DNA of 64,000 bases from Pseudovirgaria hyperparasitica (lineage: Eukaryota; Ascomycota; Dothideomycetes; Acrospermales; Acrospermaceae): positions 1,447,446 to 1,511,445 of the forward strand of contig NW_022985549.1 of the NCBI RefSeq assembly GCF_010093815.1. Direction: 5' to 3'. Below the pieces are notes generated by a model. That model saw nothing but the letters and a program-made list of their open reading frames with translations. It made no database searches and was not told where the DNA came from. Positions within the stretch are counted from its first letter, which is position 1, and the number at the start of each line of letters is the position of its first letter. Below are positions 43,494 through 55,063 of this stretch, in pieces. The translations under genes were made by a program, and so were the position numbers.

Positions 43494-45847
43494 TGTCTCT
43501 TACGATGAATATGTGTAGAAGCAAAGAGGTCAAACTTTTCAGGAAGACAACGTAGACGGCCAGACTCTAAAGAGGTTTTGGGTTAAGGGGAGTTCCTGTT
43601 CAAGACCTCGATGCTGCACAGAAGCTAGCTCGAATCAGTGAAAAGGAAATGAATGCAAGCGTCTCAATGCCATCGCGCGCGCTTCATAAGTTACTCTTGG
43701 CCTATAAATCGGGCTCATGGGGGGAGGACCATACAAGCGCCGCCAAGCATGCTTATTTGAAACACGAAGCACAAGGCCGCAAATAGCATATTCTCCAAGA
43801 TCACCCATTATTAGAACTATTGTTTCACGCCTCTAGATTTGCTCTAGCATTCAATATACGACCTCAGCATGTTTATGGCGGCAAGACAAAGCATGCTTTA
43901 CGGTAGTACCGGTGGTCCGAGCAATGTTTACCGCATATCTTGGTCCATAAACCATGCCACATCGGCTGAGAGTACTTCTAAAGATAAGTGAGGTCTATCG
44001 TGGGTTGTGGGTACCACGAAGTGGGTGCTTTGTACCTTTGGAGAAGGCTCTGGATATAGGGATATAAACGGTGACGCTTTACGCCGTCAGGGTATTGAGA
44101 ATTAGGATATTCATTTCGGGCAAACGCAAGCAGGGCACCATCATGCAGCAGAGAGGATTGATGAATGACGATGCCTGGTATGTAGGCAGTGGTAAAGGAT
44201 CCCTGATGTCTGTAGTCGAGCCGGTCGCCGTTTCAAGGGTGGTCAAGGAAAGAAGCGCACGAACCAGATCCTACGCGCCCCAGTACTCAGCCTCACCCGC
44301 AGCCCTAATTAACCACTCCCGGCGCTTATCCTATCTCAGTCACTCACTTCTTAGCCCACATGTACCACTTTGCCGAAGACAACACCTAAGAACCCCTTCT
44401 TCTAACTAATTATCAACCAAAGTCCATGATACACCCTCAGCGAAACCGTTTACAAAACCATGTGCACTCTCGGACTCCCTTCTATCAGCAACGCCCACAC
44501 TATACGTATATCTCCCACCACCTAATACTAACCGTTTCGTCTTCGCGCCGCACCGCGCCAAACCCACACGAGTGCTTGCTTGCTTGCTTGCTTGCTTTGC
44601 AGCGCTCCCCATAGCCTCGCGGCACAGTCTCGCCGTGGTTGGGTAGTTCTAGATGCCTGTCCTGTCAGGTGTCGTGTCTGATAGGATCCAAGATACGCGC
44701 CCGAGACCTGATCCTGTTGTGTTGTTGTTGATGCCTGCAAGCTGTACATGATTAAACCGTCTGTGTGTATGTATGTGTGTGTACTAGCCGGGGCGCTTAA
44801 AATAACGAGTTCACAATCCATCCATGCACGGCACGGACGGCGGCGGGTGACCTTTTGGTGCCTTGCAGGATTGGGATGGGATCCCTTTCGGGTAATTAGG
44901 GATGGATTAGTTATAGGCGGGTCCTTGTGGCGCTCGCTTGGCTATGGGATGGTGAGGTCAAGCTTTTTTAGTTCTTGTTGTTGTGATCGAAAGCGTCTGC
45001 TCTAATTAGTAAAGCCATTGCTCGACTCGGGATGCTGCTCTTCTTTGACCTCCCTCCCTCCCTTCTTCCATGGCGTAATTATAGATGGTAATTATATATG
45101 TGTGGCTGAATAGATGGAGCGTACTCCGTCATATTTTCGACCTTGTTCTTCAGTTCCATTCTTTTCGATATATATATTTTTATATATATAGCAAACTATT
45201 ATTATTTTTTTATATCTAATAGTTTATCAAAACAAAGCTCGAATATGTCGACGACAATGCGACTCACTTCCAGACAGGGTATATGCTGGCCATCACGACC
45301 ACCCAGCATTGAACAATTAGCACAGCCGGCGCGGCCATCCATGTGATTCATTCATAGCAGATGTAACACTGCTCGGATCTGATAACAGCTTCCTCAGCCG
45401 CAACCGTTATTTGTCCATGTACCCTGCTTCACTGCCCCACTACCGAGAACTAGACGTCTACCGATGATGATCTCCGGCATGACATATTGTCGGGTCGACT
45501 TTACGCGAGGATTGCTTCGAGGGCTGTGTGGCCCCGTTACAGGCCGGATATAGAGAGACGTCAGAGCTGTCGTCTCCCTGCCTACCTACCTACCTACCTA
45601 CCTACCAGGAGACCTGACATTAGAACAGGTCGATATTCTGGGGTACTGCTTTTTCTATACTTGTACAAAGGGATTTGCCCATGCGGGACTGGTAGAGTAA
45701 GACCAAAATGGCAATGCGAACGCGCCCTGGAGTCTCAAGACGAGTACTCGCTCGCAGGCTCTAATCAACAAATAATTATACCCAGAACCCAGACCGAAAT
45801 CCCAAAGCAACGCAATCCAGACGCTCAGCCCACCCCCAAAATAAAGC
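43494..45847. other. Gene-poor intergenic region
   Basis: No gene could be supported. There is a TTGC run at 44573-44596, AT-rich TATATA stretches near 45165-45230, and a CCTA run at 45581-45606. Frames of 60-110 codons have simple-sequence or random composition. Confidence 0.5.
45581..45606. repeat. CCTA tetranucleotide repeat
   Basis: Six tandem CCTA units in intergenic DNA. A GGTA run at 56464-56487 is the same motif on the other strand. Confidence 0.85.
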
Positions 45848-46788
45848 TCAAGCCAACCTCGACACCGACACCACACCATCCCCACTCCCCACTCTATCGC
45901 ACTTCCGCTTCCGAACATAAGTCTAGCATCAATAAGCAACCCATCCATCTCTCCAGCACAAGTCCAAAAAAAAGAAACACACACACTCACATAAGTATAA
46001 TGCCTCTCCCCCACGCCCCCTCCCCACGCCTCCACATCAAAAACATGCGTCCGCACCAGCTCAAACGCACACCCCTCATACAGCCTCCGCGCCGCAGCCG
46101 ACGCATCCAAGTACACCTCGACCCCCAACTCATCCGCCCTGTCCAGGCCCCACTGCATCAACCGACGCGCGATCCCGCGGCGCTGGTACGCCGGGAAGGT
46201 CGTCATGGAGTTCAGCATCACGTACGCCTGCCTGCCCGCCATCACCTCCTTGCGTGTCTCGCGCAGCGGCGTCAGGAGCGCGTTTAACAAGCGCACGTTT
46301 AGCTCGGGCGGGGGGTCCGGATGCGCGGTATATGCCGTCTGGACGGGCGGAGCAGGGCCGCGGGCCGGTGGGGGTGCGGTCGGGAGACTTCCTTCTGCGT
46401 GTCTGTCTGCGGCTCCGTCTGCGGCTCCGTCTGCATGTCTGTCCCCACGCCCGTCCGTCTCGTCCCTAGCACCCGCGTAAACGGTCCATTTCGCGATTGC
46501 CGCAATGGTAGGTGGCGTGGTGCTTACGTCGACGGCCTTGAAGGCGTGCACGCCGGGCTGAGACAGTTCCTGCTCGCGGGCGGCGACGACGCGGGTCCAG
46601 GACGCGGGGCTGAAGGGGCGAAGGGCGAGGAGGTCGCGCATGTGGTCGGCGTGGCAGGTGTAGTGCATGATCTGCCATGTTCTGCAGTCTTCGGGTTTCA
46701 GGGGGAGGATCTGGATGGAGGAGGAGGGTTGGGAGGATATGGGAGGAGGGGGGATGAGGGCGAGTTCGGAGGCGGGTGCATTGTCCAT
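45848..46788 (-). CDS. GNAT-family acetyltransferase
   Basis: The preferred model has two exons, 46788-45991 and 45922-45848 (68-nt GTGAGT...TAG intron), 290 residues. The unspliced frame runs to 45655 (377 residues), but its tail is Trp/Cys-rich and looks like translated non-coding DNA. The acetyl-CoA-binding motif is clear: MLNSMTTFPAYQRRGIARRLM, followed by ADELGVEVYLDASAAARRLYEGCAFELV. The N-terminal part (LPLKPEDCRTWQIMHYTC) fits the fold's first strand. Between strands there is a low-complexity insert with repeated DGAADGAAD, coded by a microsatellite near 46400-46450. GNAT enzymes acetylate amines or protein N-termini. The substrate is not predictable. The C-terminal exon is the uncertain part. 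Confidence 0.75.
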
Positions 46789-47748
46789 TGTGCTTGTACT
46801 GCTAAGGAATGGTGGTGAGGGGGAGACTGCTGATGCGAATGTAGATTCGTGTTCCGGTTGTTGGTCCTCAGACCTAGAGGAGTCTTTGGCATTAGACCTG
46901 CTCTTCTTCTCTCACGATGGAGACTCGACAAACATCAGGAGCACACCAAGTCGTGCCCGTGAGTCATCTCTTAACGCAAATGTCTATGCTCCATGGTAAT
47001 TAGCTTCCATTATTAGAAACCCACTGAAAGTGAATGTGATTACTAAGGAGGGGTAGTAGTGATGTCGGGGAGCTCAAAGGGCGTTTTCCAAGATTAACAA
47101 CCTGTTTGTCTTTATCTTAGTAAGCGTAGACTCCCTATCATGGATAAAGAAGAACTATGGAGAAGTGCTCTAGTCTTTGTAAGCATCTACGACTGTTTAG
47201 CTCTTTGATTACACAAGTTCGAGAAGTATACTAAAATACTATAGATAAGCATATATCAATCATTTACAATGTTCTTCGATAACGGATTGACCTACCAGAC
47301 AGACCGGCCCTCTAGCAAAGGTAAATAAACTACCTGCACTGTCTCCACTCTGGATATGATTTGGTAGAGTGGTGTGAGGGAGGATGAGCTTGTGGCGAGG
47401 TTACGAGTTTCGGCTTATGTGTTTGGGCATTGGGCTGGACTGGAGTGTTCCAAGATTTGGGGTGTGACGGCCGCTTGTAACGGTTCACCGGTGATGCTAC
47501 CTGCTGTGATGAGATCATGAGTACGCGCTCGTGTGAGTGCAAGGCAAAGAGCCCCCTGTGAGATCAACATCTTTTCTCACTTTTGTAAAGTCAAAAAATG
47601 CGACTGTTGCCATTTCTACCATTGTGCACACAGTCTAGATGCTCGTATAAGTCATCAGAATTCCGTCCCGACCGTGCGCCGACGCTACATGCTCAGAATG
47701 ACTCTGGACTCTAATGTGCCAATCCCCGTAGACTTTGTATATCAAGAC
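46789..47748. other. Intergenic region
   Basis: Upstream of the GNAT gene and downstream of Ddi1. No gene could be supported. Confidence 0.5.
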
Positions 47749-49228
47749 TCAATGGAACAGGAAGCCGGCAGCAAGTTCGACGTTGCCGTCGGTTGCCTCC
47801 AATGCCTGGACGGCTTCTGTCTCTGAGAAGCCAATATCGGTCAGTTGCCGTATTGTTTCAGCAGGGAAGCGCTTGGGTTGTGCAGCTGCTGGCGTCTGTG
47901 TCTGAGGAGCCTTTGAGCCCAAGGTTTGGCCCTGGCCTTGGAAGTTCTTTGATGCTGAGCTGGGTCCAGCACCTCCTGACCCTGAAGCCTCTGCAGAAGT
48001 CCCAGCCGGTCGTACGACGCCACTACGGCCTCCAATCTCGGTACCATTCGGTCCTGGGATCGTAGGTTCGCTCAAAGCTGCTTCCTCCATCTGTCTGGGT
48101 ATCTCATGCTCGGGAAGAAAGGGAACTTCAATTCCCTGAAAGCAGAGCGCGTTCTTGGCCAGGTCGATGTTGGCCTGGTATCGCTTGAGCATGTCAAGGC
48201 CGAACAGCAGATCGACGTCTTTGCCCTCCATGACGGTGAAAGCGCAAGGCATGACAGCACCACCAATCTTGATCTCGGCGTGATGGACACGACCAAGGAT
48301 CTTGGCGGTTCCCACGCCACGTGCTTCGCCAGAAAATCGCGTGTCGATGAGTCGCATGATGCCGCACTGCTCAGCACACGAAGGCGACATGATCGTCACC
48401 TGTGCCCCTGAATCAACAAACGCCTTGATCGGCCGGCCGTTGACCTCGGCATTCACATAGAGCATGGTGACTCTTCCAAAGGCTGGAGAAGAAATGTCAG
48501 CAGCGGCATGGGCATGCATAACGGGGAACAACTTGCCTTCGGGGTTAGCTTCATATGCATGTTGGAGGTTCTCCATGACGCGGTCCTGTCTGATCATCTC
48601 TTCAATCTTTCGCTGAGCCTCGACGTTGAAAGGATCCTCGTTCAAGAGAGTAATCTGGCGTTGTCTTTCACGTTCACGAGCGTTCTCGTTGTGCTTCATT
48701 TCGCTAAAGATGCGGGTGAATTGAGCCGAGTCATTTATAGCATTCGAGAGAGGAGGATTCTGCTCCTTAAGTTGTTGTAGAAGATTTGAGTCGCCGAGCA
48801 CTCTCAGTCGCACAGTCTCCGCCTCTTGTGCGTAGGTGCTGTCTGGAGCAGGAGGCCTGGAACGGTTCGCCGTCCGCGCTTGGGTCTGTGTATCCTGACC
48901 TTGCTGGCGCACAAGCAAGACCAACATCTGGCCATTAAGCGCGGTTGGGTCTATCTGGCGATTGTCGTCTTTCAGATGCTCGCCATTGAAGTAATACTGC
49001 TGATGCTGTGCCGAAAAGCCGACATTGTTGGCCACCAGCTCTTTCAAGGCTCTGACTGAAAGCTTGCCGGCGGCAATGGAGGTGTCTGGTATGTCGAGAG
49101 GGATGACTTCCTGGTCCAAGGCCTGACCTGGAGCATTGATGAATATGGTAATGGTAGCCCTATATGCAGACAGAAGTGGAAGATTAGCGCAGGTCGCACA
49201 GCAGACGGATTGGGCCGGCCGCTCACAT
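47749..49228 (-). CDS. DDI1: Ddi1 ubiquitin-shuttle aspartyl protease; start codon split by an intron
   Basis: Exon 2 (49159-47749) codes all but the first two bases of the start codon. In exon 1 the AT at 49228-49227 is followed directly by a GTGAGC donor, and a 67-nt intron ends ATAG before GGCTACC. Splicing makes CAACCATGGCT, a good start context, and MATITIFINAPGQ, giving 470 residues. No other in-frame ATG precedes the domain. Domains: ubiquitin-like (~1-85), helical HDD (~115-205), retroviral-type protease fold with FVDSGAQVT (catalytic Asp ~250) and LLFGLDMLKRYQ, a disordered linker, and a UBA domain at the end (IRQLTDIGFSETEAVQALEA). Ddi1 brings ubiquitinated proteins to the proteasome and cleaves heavily ubiquitinated substrates. 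This is a normal host gene and not a retroelement. Confidence 0.92.
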
Positions 49229-50089
49229 GGTTGCGTTCTGCAGGCCACACTCAAAACGACCCGAAGGCTGTCGCACGCGGCGTTTTAGGAAGGAGATGGC
49301 GGATGAGGAGGTATCTGGGCAGGTAAAGCTTCTAGAAGAGGAGTTGAAGAGGACGGCAGAGGATCAGTCAGCGTGGCTTGTGCATCAGATTGAAGTCGTA
49401 CTCACAGATATAGAAGTGATACTATAGACACGACGGGTAGCGAGGGCAGCGTGAGGGCGAGATGGTGGATGTCCAGCAAGGTCCGCTCGGCGGGGATGGA
49501 TGGTGGTCGGGTGGTGGATAAGAGCAACGATTTTGTGAGACAGCCACACGGACAGGCGAGCGAGGCTTTGAGTGAAGAAGGAGTGGAGGAGCTTTGTAAA
49601 CACGATTCGAGATGATGGCCTTGATCTGAGTAGGCGTTCGGCTTAGAAGGCGGTAGAATGGCGTAGTAGATTCAAGAGGCAGAGCATTTAATAATCAAGG
49701 ACCAGCTTGCAAGTGTGAGTTTCTCGGAGCAGCAGCAGCAGGTAGAGCAGCAGTTCTGGTTGAAGATGTGGCGGGGCAAGGATGAGTAAGGTAATTAGTG
49801 AGACAAAAGAGAAGAGAGGGAGGAAGAGCGGCGAGTGCAATGGAAGCTTAAGAGAAGGATGATATAGCAGCTGGCTTTACGGCGTGTGGGTGTTGATGAA
49901 GGGGGAGAAGCTGTCAAGAGACAAGAGTGCAGGATGGATTGAATCCATGATGACGATGGATGCTGAAACGCGTTGACGGACGAGACGAGACTGAGCTGCG
50001 AGCCCCGCGCCAAGGAGGAGGTGGGTGCTAAAAGTTGGGGGAGAGGGGCAGCAATTAGGTAGTGGCTAGGATGTAGTAGGTGCCTGGTA

Positions 50090-50154
50090 ATAGGTGCTTG
50101 ATAGGTGCTTGATGGGTGCTTGATAGGTGCTTGATGGGTGCTTGATAGGTGCCT
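50090..50154. repeat. ATAGGTGCTTG 11-bp tandem repeat
   Basis: About six copies alternate between ATAGGTGCTTG and ATGGGTGCTTG. The alternation suggests the two-unit 22-bp block was itself duplicated. Confidence 0.9.
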
Positions 50155-51115
50155 ATTAGGTGGTGGTGGTGGGTAGGCGGGTGGGCAGCCCAGCAGATAA
50201 TTAGCCGCAGTGCTTGAGGAGCAGCCAACCGAAAAACCAGCCAGCACCTCCCCGCCCGCCCGCCACAATAACCCTTCAAAAGCCCCCCGTTCCCCCAGGG
50301 CTAAGCGGGCATGCAGAGGCTGCGTTTGACAGCCTGACACGCTGGACACACCCTGACACACCCTGACACGGGGGCTTGACGGGCAGCCACTGCAGACTCT
50401 CAAGATCTCATTAGCCAGCCCTGTTCTCACTTCCCCGCTGGTGCACAGGCGGTGTAGAAGGCACTGCACCATCCATACCACATATCATTAATTCCCACAG
50501 TACCCAGTCCCACCATCTACTGTATATAGGATTCAGGAGCACTGGCCAGCAAGTGCTCCCTCAATCGTTGTTGATGCCTCATCGCCGATATAATAGCTTA
50601 ATAAGATATGCACCTCTTAAACGTGCGTGCATCATCAAACAGTGGCGCAGTCTGTTGACTTCATCCAGCTACTAATTAATTACTGTACGCTGTCGTATGC
50701 CATCGCCAGCACCTATATTGGGCATCATCTTCTCCGCCTCAATGCAACACAGTCAAGGCCCAAGTGCTGCCAGGCTTGACAGGCTTGACGGCATCCTCAT
50801 ATACCAGCGAGAACAAGGTGGAAGACCAATGTACGGTGACGATGCAGACTTGATATTATCAGGATGCCTCCTCTTATTGCACTCCTCTCACAAACCGCCG
50901 AATTGGGTAATAAGGCGTTGACCACCTATGGATCCATCCATTCATCTTGGTGGGGCTTAAGCTGCCTCATCGTCACTAATCACCACACTACTATTACTGT
51001 ATTCCTGTACCTCAACCCTTCAACCTCATCCCATCTGCAGCTGCCCTCGTGCCCAACCAGACCTGCACAGCTTCACCAATTAATTCTTCGATTCATCGCT
51101 CTCTCCAAACTCTCA

Positions 51116-51149
51116 CTCCTCCTCCTCCTCCTCCTCCTCCTCCTCCTCC
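51116..51149. repeat. CTC trinucleotide repeat in GNAT leader
   Basis: Eleven CTC-type units ~85 bp before the start codon of the following gene, within a C/T-rich leader. Confidence 0.9.
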
Positions 51150-51233
51150 AAAACCTGCCCAACGTCTGCCCAGACCGGCGCCACGCGCGCTACAATACCA
51201 TTTCCCCCGGTCGCCCATATCACATCACCTCAG

Positions 51234-52721
51234 ATGCCCCGCGATTTGGAGTCTGAGAGAGAGATCATCGAGAATCTACCCCAGCTCTCCCGCGAACCTG
51301 ACAGTGGAGCTACTCCTGCTTCAGCCTCAATGTCATTCCGAGACATCATCTCTGGCGCTCCATCCGCTGCGGACAAAGGTTACTTCTTCGAGCCAGACGA
51401 GAATCAGAGCAAACGCGACGAGCTTCATCCCTACGTCCAGACCCTGAACGTCACCAATGTCGACAGCTGTGTAGCCTTAGAGGCCGCTGCATTCCCACCC
51501 CACGAAGCCGCTACCAAAGAGAAGGTGAGATTCTTTCCATCTGCCTCCTTTCGCTGTCTTGCCATTCGCTTTCCTTGCCCTTGGAACGCTGCAAAGGTCG
51601 TACAGCCATCTCGAAGCGACCTCTTCTCCGGTCAAGCTCGTATAAGTCATGTCATGTATGTTGTTGTCAGGATCCATACAATGCCTTCAGCCTACCATCA
51701 CTTCGTGGACTGTGCCTAAACCAGTCGATCTTCTCTACCGTTTACCCTCTGGTCGCTACTTGATGCTTGGTCAACTGCTCGCGCTGGCCGCAGCTACACA
51801 GCATTCGTTCCCAGGACTGATGCTCCACGAACCAATTACGCCACACCATTATCCCGCAATCCCTGACTTGTGTACACAACAACGGTGTTGATGCAAGATG
51901 CCTCCAAACATTCGAATCCGGCTTGCACAAAAGACACGGGACGAATGCCTCTTCACTCATGCTTCGACCATGCAACTTGTCCGTTGTCGCGCAGACGCTC
52001 TTCAACGGGCCTTCACCGGAATCGAAGAGCCTGCATGTGCCTGACCGCCTGTTTCTGCCCGGTCTCAAGATCATGCATGGATGTTGTTTGTGACTGCAAG
52101 GGCATTAGCTATCGACAGTCGGAGATACTTCCGCTTCATGAGACTACACACTAACCAACATGTGCAGTTCGAGTACAGGTTCTCCGTCTGCGGCGAGCTC
52201 TCCCTGGGCATGTTCACCGCAACACCAACGAAAGACGCACCCGCAAATCTCCAAAAAGACGCCACGCTACATACGGCATCATCGACACTGATCGCGCACG
52301 TCGTCTCCACAAAGACAACAAACGACGTGGTGTCAGATGAAGACATGGATTTGCCCAAGAACTGGCAGACTGAGCGCCATTCCATGTCAAAGGCTGGTCA
52401 CAAGGAGGAAGGCCGCACTATCGCTCTACACAGCCTTGCTGTTCTTCCTGCGTATCAGAAAATCGGCCTTGGATCCACCATCCTAAAGAGTTATGTGCAG
52501 CGCATGCAGAATGCCGAGATTGCAGATCGGATCGTGTTGCTGGCGCACGATGAGTTGGTACCATTTTACGAAAAGCATGGCTTCGAAAAGAAAGGCAAGA
52601 GCAAGGCTACTTATGGCGGTGGCAACTGGGTCGACATGGTGAGAGTCGCTGTGGGCCGTCGATTTTTGAGGCTCTGCTGACATATCAGGTGTATGAGTTT
52701 CCGATCGACGACTCCGAATAG
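51234..52721 (+). CDS. PAA1: Polyamine/serotonin-type GNAT acetyltransferase
   Basis: Three exons (51234-51524, 52168-52638, 52689-52721) give 264 residues. Motifs follow the yeast Paa1/aralkylamine acetyltransferase order: LNVTNVDSCVALEAAAFPPHEAATKEK, then (after the intron) FEYRFSVCGELSLGMF, LIAHVVSTKT, the acetyl-CoA loop HSLAVLPAYQKIGLGS, LLAHDELVPFYEKHGFEKKGKS, and finally VDMVYEFPIDDSE. The join ATKEK/FEYRFSVC matches the family, so intron 1 really spans 643 nt (GTGAGA...GCAG), about ten times the local norm. Intron 2 is 50 nt. The ~65 residues before the domain are an acidic, Ser-rich extension. The family acetylates polyamines and arylalkylamines. It is convergent with the sedolisin gene. 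Confidence 0.88.
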
Positions 52722-53045
52722 TCTTTCGCTCGAGGATGAGCTTGCTTGAGGCAGCCTGTAATAGGCGTTAGGAGTCGCGATACTCGAGGCATGACTTACT
52801 TCATTGTAGCAATATTACCGCAATTACAAGTCCACCCAGCACACAAACTGACATTGATCCACCGGATTGTCTGCTTCTGACCAGTCGGCGTAGCAATCAC
52901 AAATAGAACAGACGCTGATAGTGGCAGAGTGAGCTAAAGATTTATTTCTTAATATTAACATGGAGTGCAAAGACGCATTCTAAACTTTACATCACGTGCG
53001 TAGAGCAGCTGTGCTGACTGTTCAACAGCGTACGACGAAACACCT
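52722..53045. other. Intergenic between convergent genes
   Basis: 324 bp of shared 3' flank. Nothing else was seen. Confidence 0.5.
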
Positions 53046-55063
53046 CTACTGATGCGGAAGCTTCCCACCAGCGAGCTTCACCAGCTCAGGGAAGATTGGC
53101 GTTCCTAGTCCGGTGACCGCATCCCATCCTTTTGTCGCCGGGAATCCGTCCACTCCACAGCCGACTCCGGAGCCCTCGGTGATATCCGTTAGGCCCTTGT
53201 ATCCGACAGAGTACAGCCACGGGTTCAAGAACCCCAAGGGTCGCTTGCCGCTCGCAATCAGCGCATCATTAACCAGTGACAGAATTCCACCTGTCAGTGG
53301 GCAGCTTGCACTGGTTCCTGATATCACACCCTCGGTCCCGTTCCAGAAATACGCAAAGTAAAGTCCTTGAGCCGAGATGTCGGGGTATCCACGGCCTTTC
53401 TTGTTGTACAAGCCATCGTACTTGCCCTTCAGATCACTTACGTACTTGCTAACAACTTCCTTCTGATACCCCGGTGCCTCAAAGTAGTTTGAAAAGCCGC
53501 TGCCAGACGTGTAGTTGCCTCGAGTCACACCATCCGGCCCGGTGAAGGCAGCGCGGTAGGCGACGACCTCAGGCTGGAAGTTCTTCGTCGCGCCGACCGT
53601 CGTCACGTATGGGCAGCCCGCCGGGAACGAGGGTAGGAACATGGTGGTGTTCTTGCCATCGTTGGACACACATGTGCCATAGCGGCCGACGCCGTTGTCG
53701 CCAGAGCTGAAGAGCAGGGAGGTGCCGCGGGCACCGACTTGGGCAAATTGCTGGCACACGCGTGTGGCGTAGGACTTGGGGACGGTCTGCTCGTCGTCGC
53801 CGTACGAGGTGGTGATTACTTGAGGGAAGGACTTTTGGTCGAGCAGGTAGTTCACCCAAACGAGGTAGGGCTCGTTGGTGTTTGTGGGGGTGTTGATGTC
53901 CGGGATGAATGGCGGGCTGCCACCGGTGGAGTATGAGGTGATGGGCGTGCTGTAGCTGATTCCAGCAATGGCTTGCACGTCAAGGTTGGCTTCTTTCGAT
54001 GTGCCCTCTTCGGTTTCAGCGGGTGTAAGAGGCTGGTCGCCGGGGCCGTTTGCAATGACAATCTGCTTGAAGTCACGCGCGGATGACACGGCTTCGGGGT
54101 TGTACTTTTGAAGGAACTGCTCCGTATCTGAGCGGATGGGGTGCTCGCCAAGGTAGTTGGTGAAGCCGATTGCGTTCTTATCAGCAGCCTGAGTCTTGTA
54201 GCCTTTTGTCTTGTATAGGGTCTTGAAGCACTCGGGCGTCACGGACGAGACATTGCACACCTTTGCAATCTCAGGGTCGTTCATCTTCTTTTCCGCGAGG
54301 CCATTGATGCTGAAGTCCTGCGCTTCCCAGATAGGAGATACGAAGGAGTCGACGCTTGCGGCGCGCGCACGGAAAAAGGACGTTGTGGGCTGGATGGTGT
54401 CGATGTGTGCATGCAGATGGCGTGGGAGCGACCAACCCTCAGTGCGTACAACACGGCCTCCGTCAGCATGCTCAAACGTGTGGTATTCGGTATCGAGGAG
54501 TCGCTCGATAGTCTCGACCGGGAGCGTGACATGGATCCAATCCTTGGCTGTGCTGTACGCAGTAGGCACGATGCCATTCTCCTCGAGCCATTCATGGATC
54601 TGGTCTAGAGAATCGTCGGTCGGCTTGATCAATTCCGTAACATCGTCCGCGGACAGATGGTCGCCGTAGCGGGGGTGGGCCGGGTCGGAGACTGTAAAGA
54701 CGAGTCAGCGTCCGGAGCTGGATCCATACGCCACAAGAGCAGAGGAGATAAGACCTCGGCTTGGGGGGACTTTGTCAAAGCTTCTCCAAGCGAGCAACAG
54801 CAGAGATACGGCATGAAACCGTCCAATTGAAATTGCGGCTTACCTTCGTACAGATGCTTCTCAAGCTGCTCGAAGTTGCTCTGCTTGACCGCAATTTGCA
54901 GATTGATCAAGTGGTCTCTAGGAGCCTTGTCGAGCTTCCTCCAGGCACGAGGCTTGAGGTGCTTCTCCTTGACGGCGTAGGGCGAGCGCGCCTTGATGGG
55001 CGTAGCAATGGCCTGCGTCGCCACAAGGGCTGAGACGAACAACGACGCGATACCAACGACCAT
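53046..55063 (-). CDS. Secreted sedolisin (tripeptidyl peptidase, family S53)
   Basis: Two exons (55063-54844, 54691-53046) over a 152-nt intron give 621 residues. The signal peptide is MVVGIASLFVSALVATQAIA. The propeptide has HLINLQIAVKQSNFEQLEKHL, then SDPAHPRYGDHLSADDV across the splice, and DWIHVTLPVETIERLLDTEY. The mature enzyme shows the sedolisin Glu/Asp pair in EANLDVQAIAG, LFSSGDNGVG, the catalytic Ser in SGTSASCP (~534), and the C-terminal calcium site region DITEGSG...DAVTGLGTP. S53 enzymes remove tripeptides from protein N-termini at acidic pH. Secretion and the long prodomain point to extracellular or vacuolar protein breakdown. It complements the alpha-lytic-type protease at 17.5 kb. 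Confidence 0.95.

Larger units (their letters stand above)
49229..51233. other. Intergenic with tandem repeats
   Basis: No gene is firmly supported. A plus-strand frame from ATG 49296 to 49427 (MADEEVSGQVKLLEEELKR..., 43 residues) could be a small helical protein but lacks support. A low-complexity minus-strand frame over 49795-50481 is repeat-driven. An 11-bp repeat and a TCC run are listed separately. Confidence 0.45.

Noticed and set aside
48400-48520. Retroviral-type protease motif (DSGA)
   Set aside because: It is the normal protease domain of host Ddi1, flanked by ubiquitin-like and UBA domains, and is not a retroelement.
49795-50481. Minus-strand open frame of 228 codons
   Set aside because: Driven by the 11-bp repeat (repeated TYQAPIKH-like peptide) and simple sequence; no splice or start logic.
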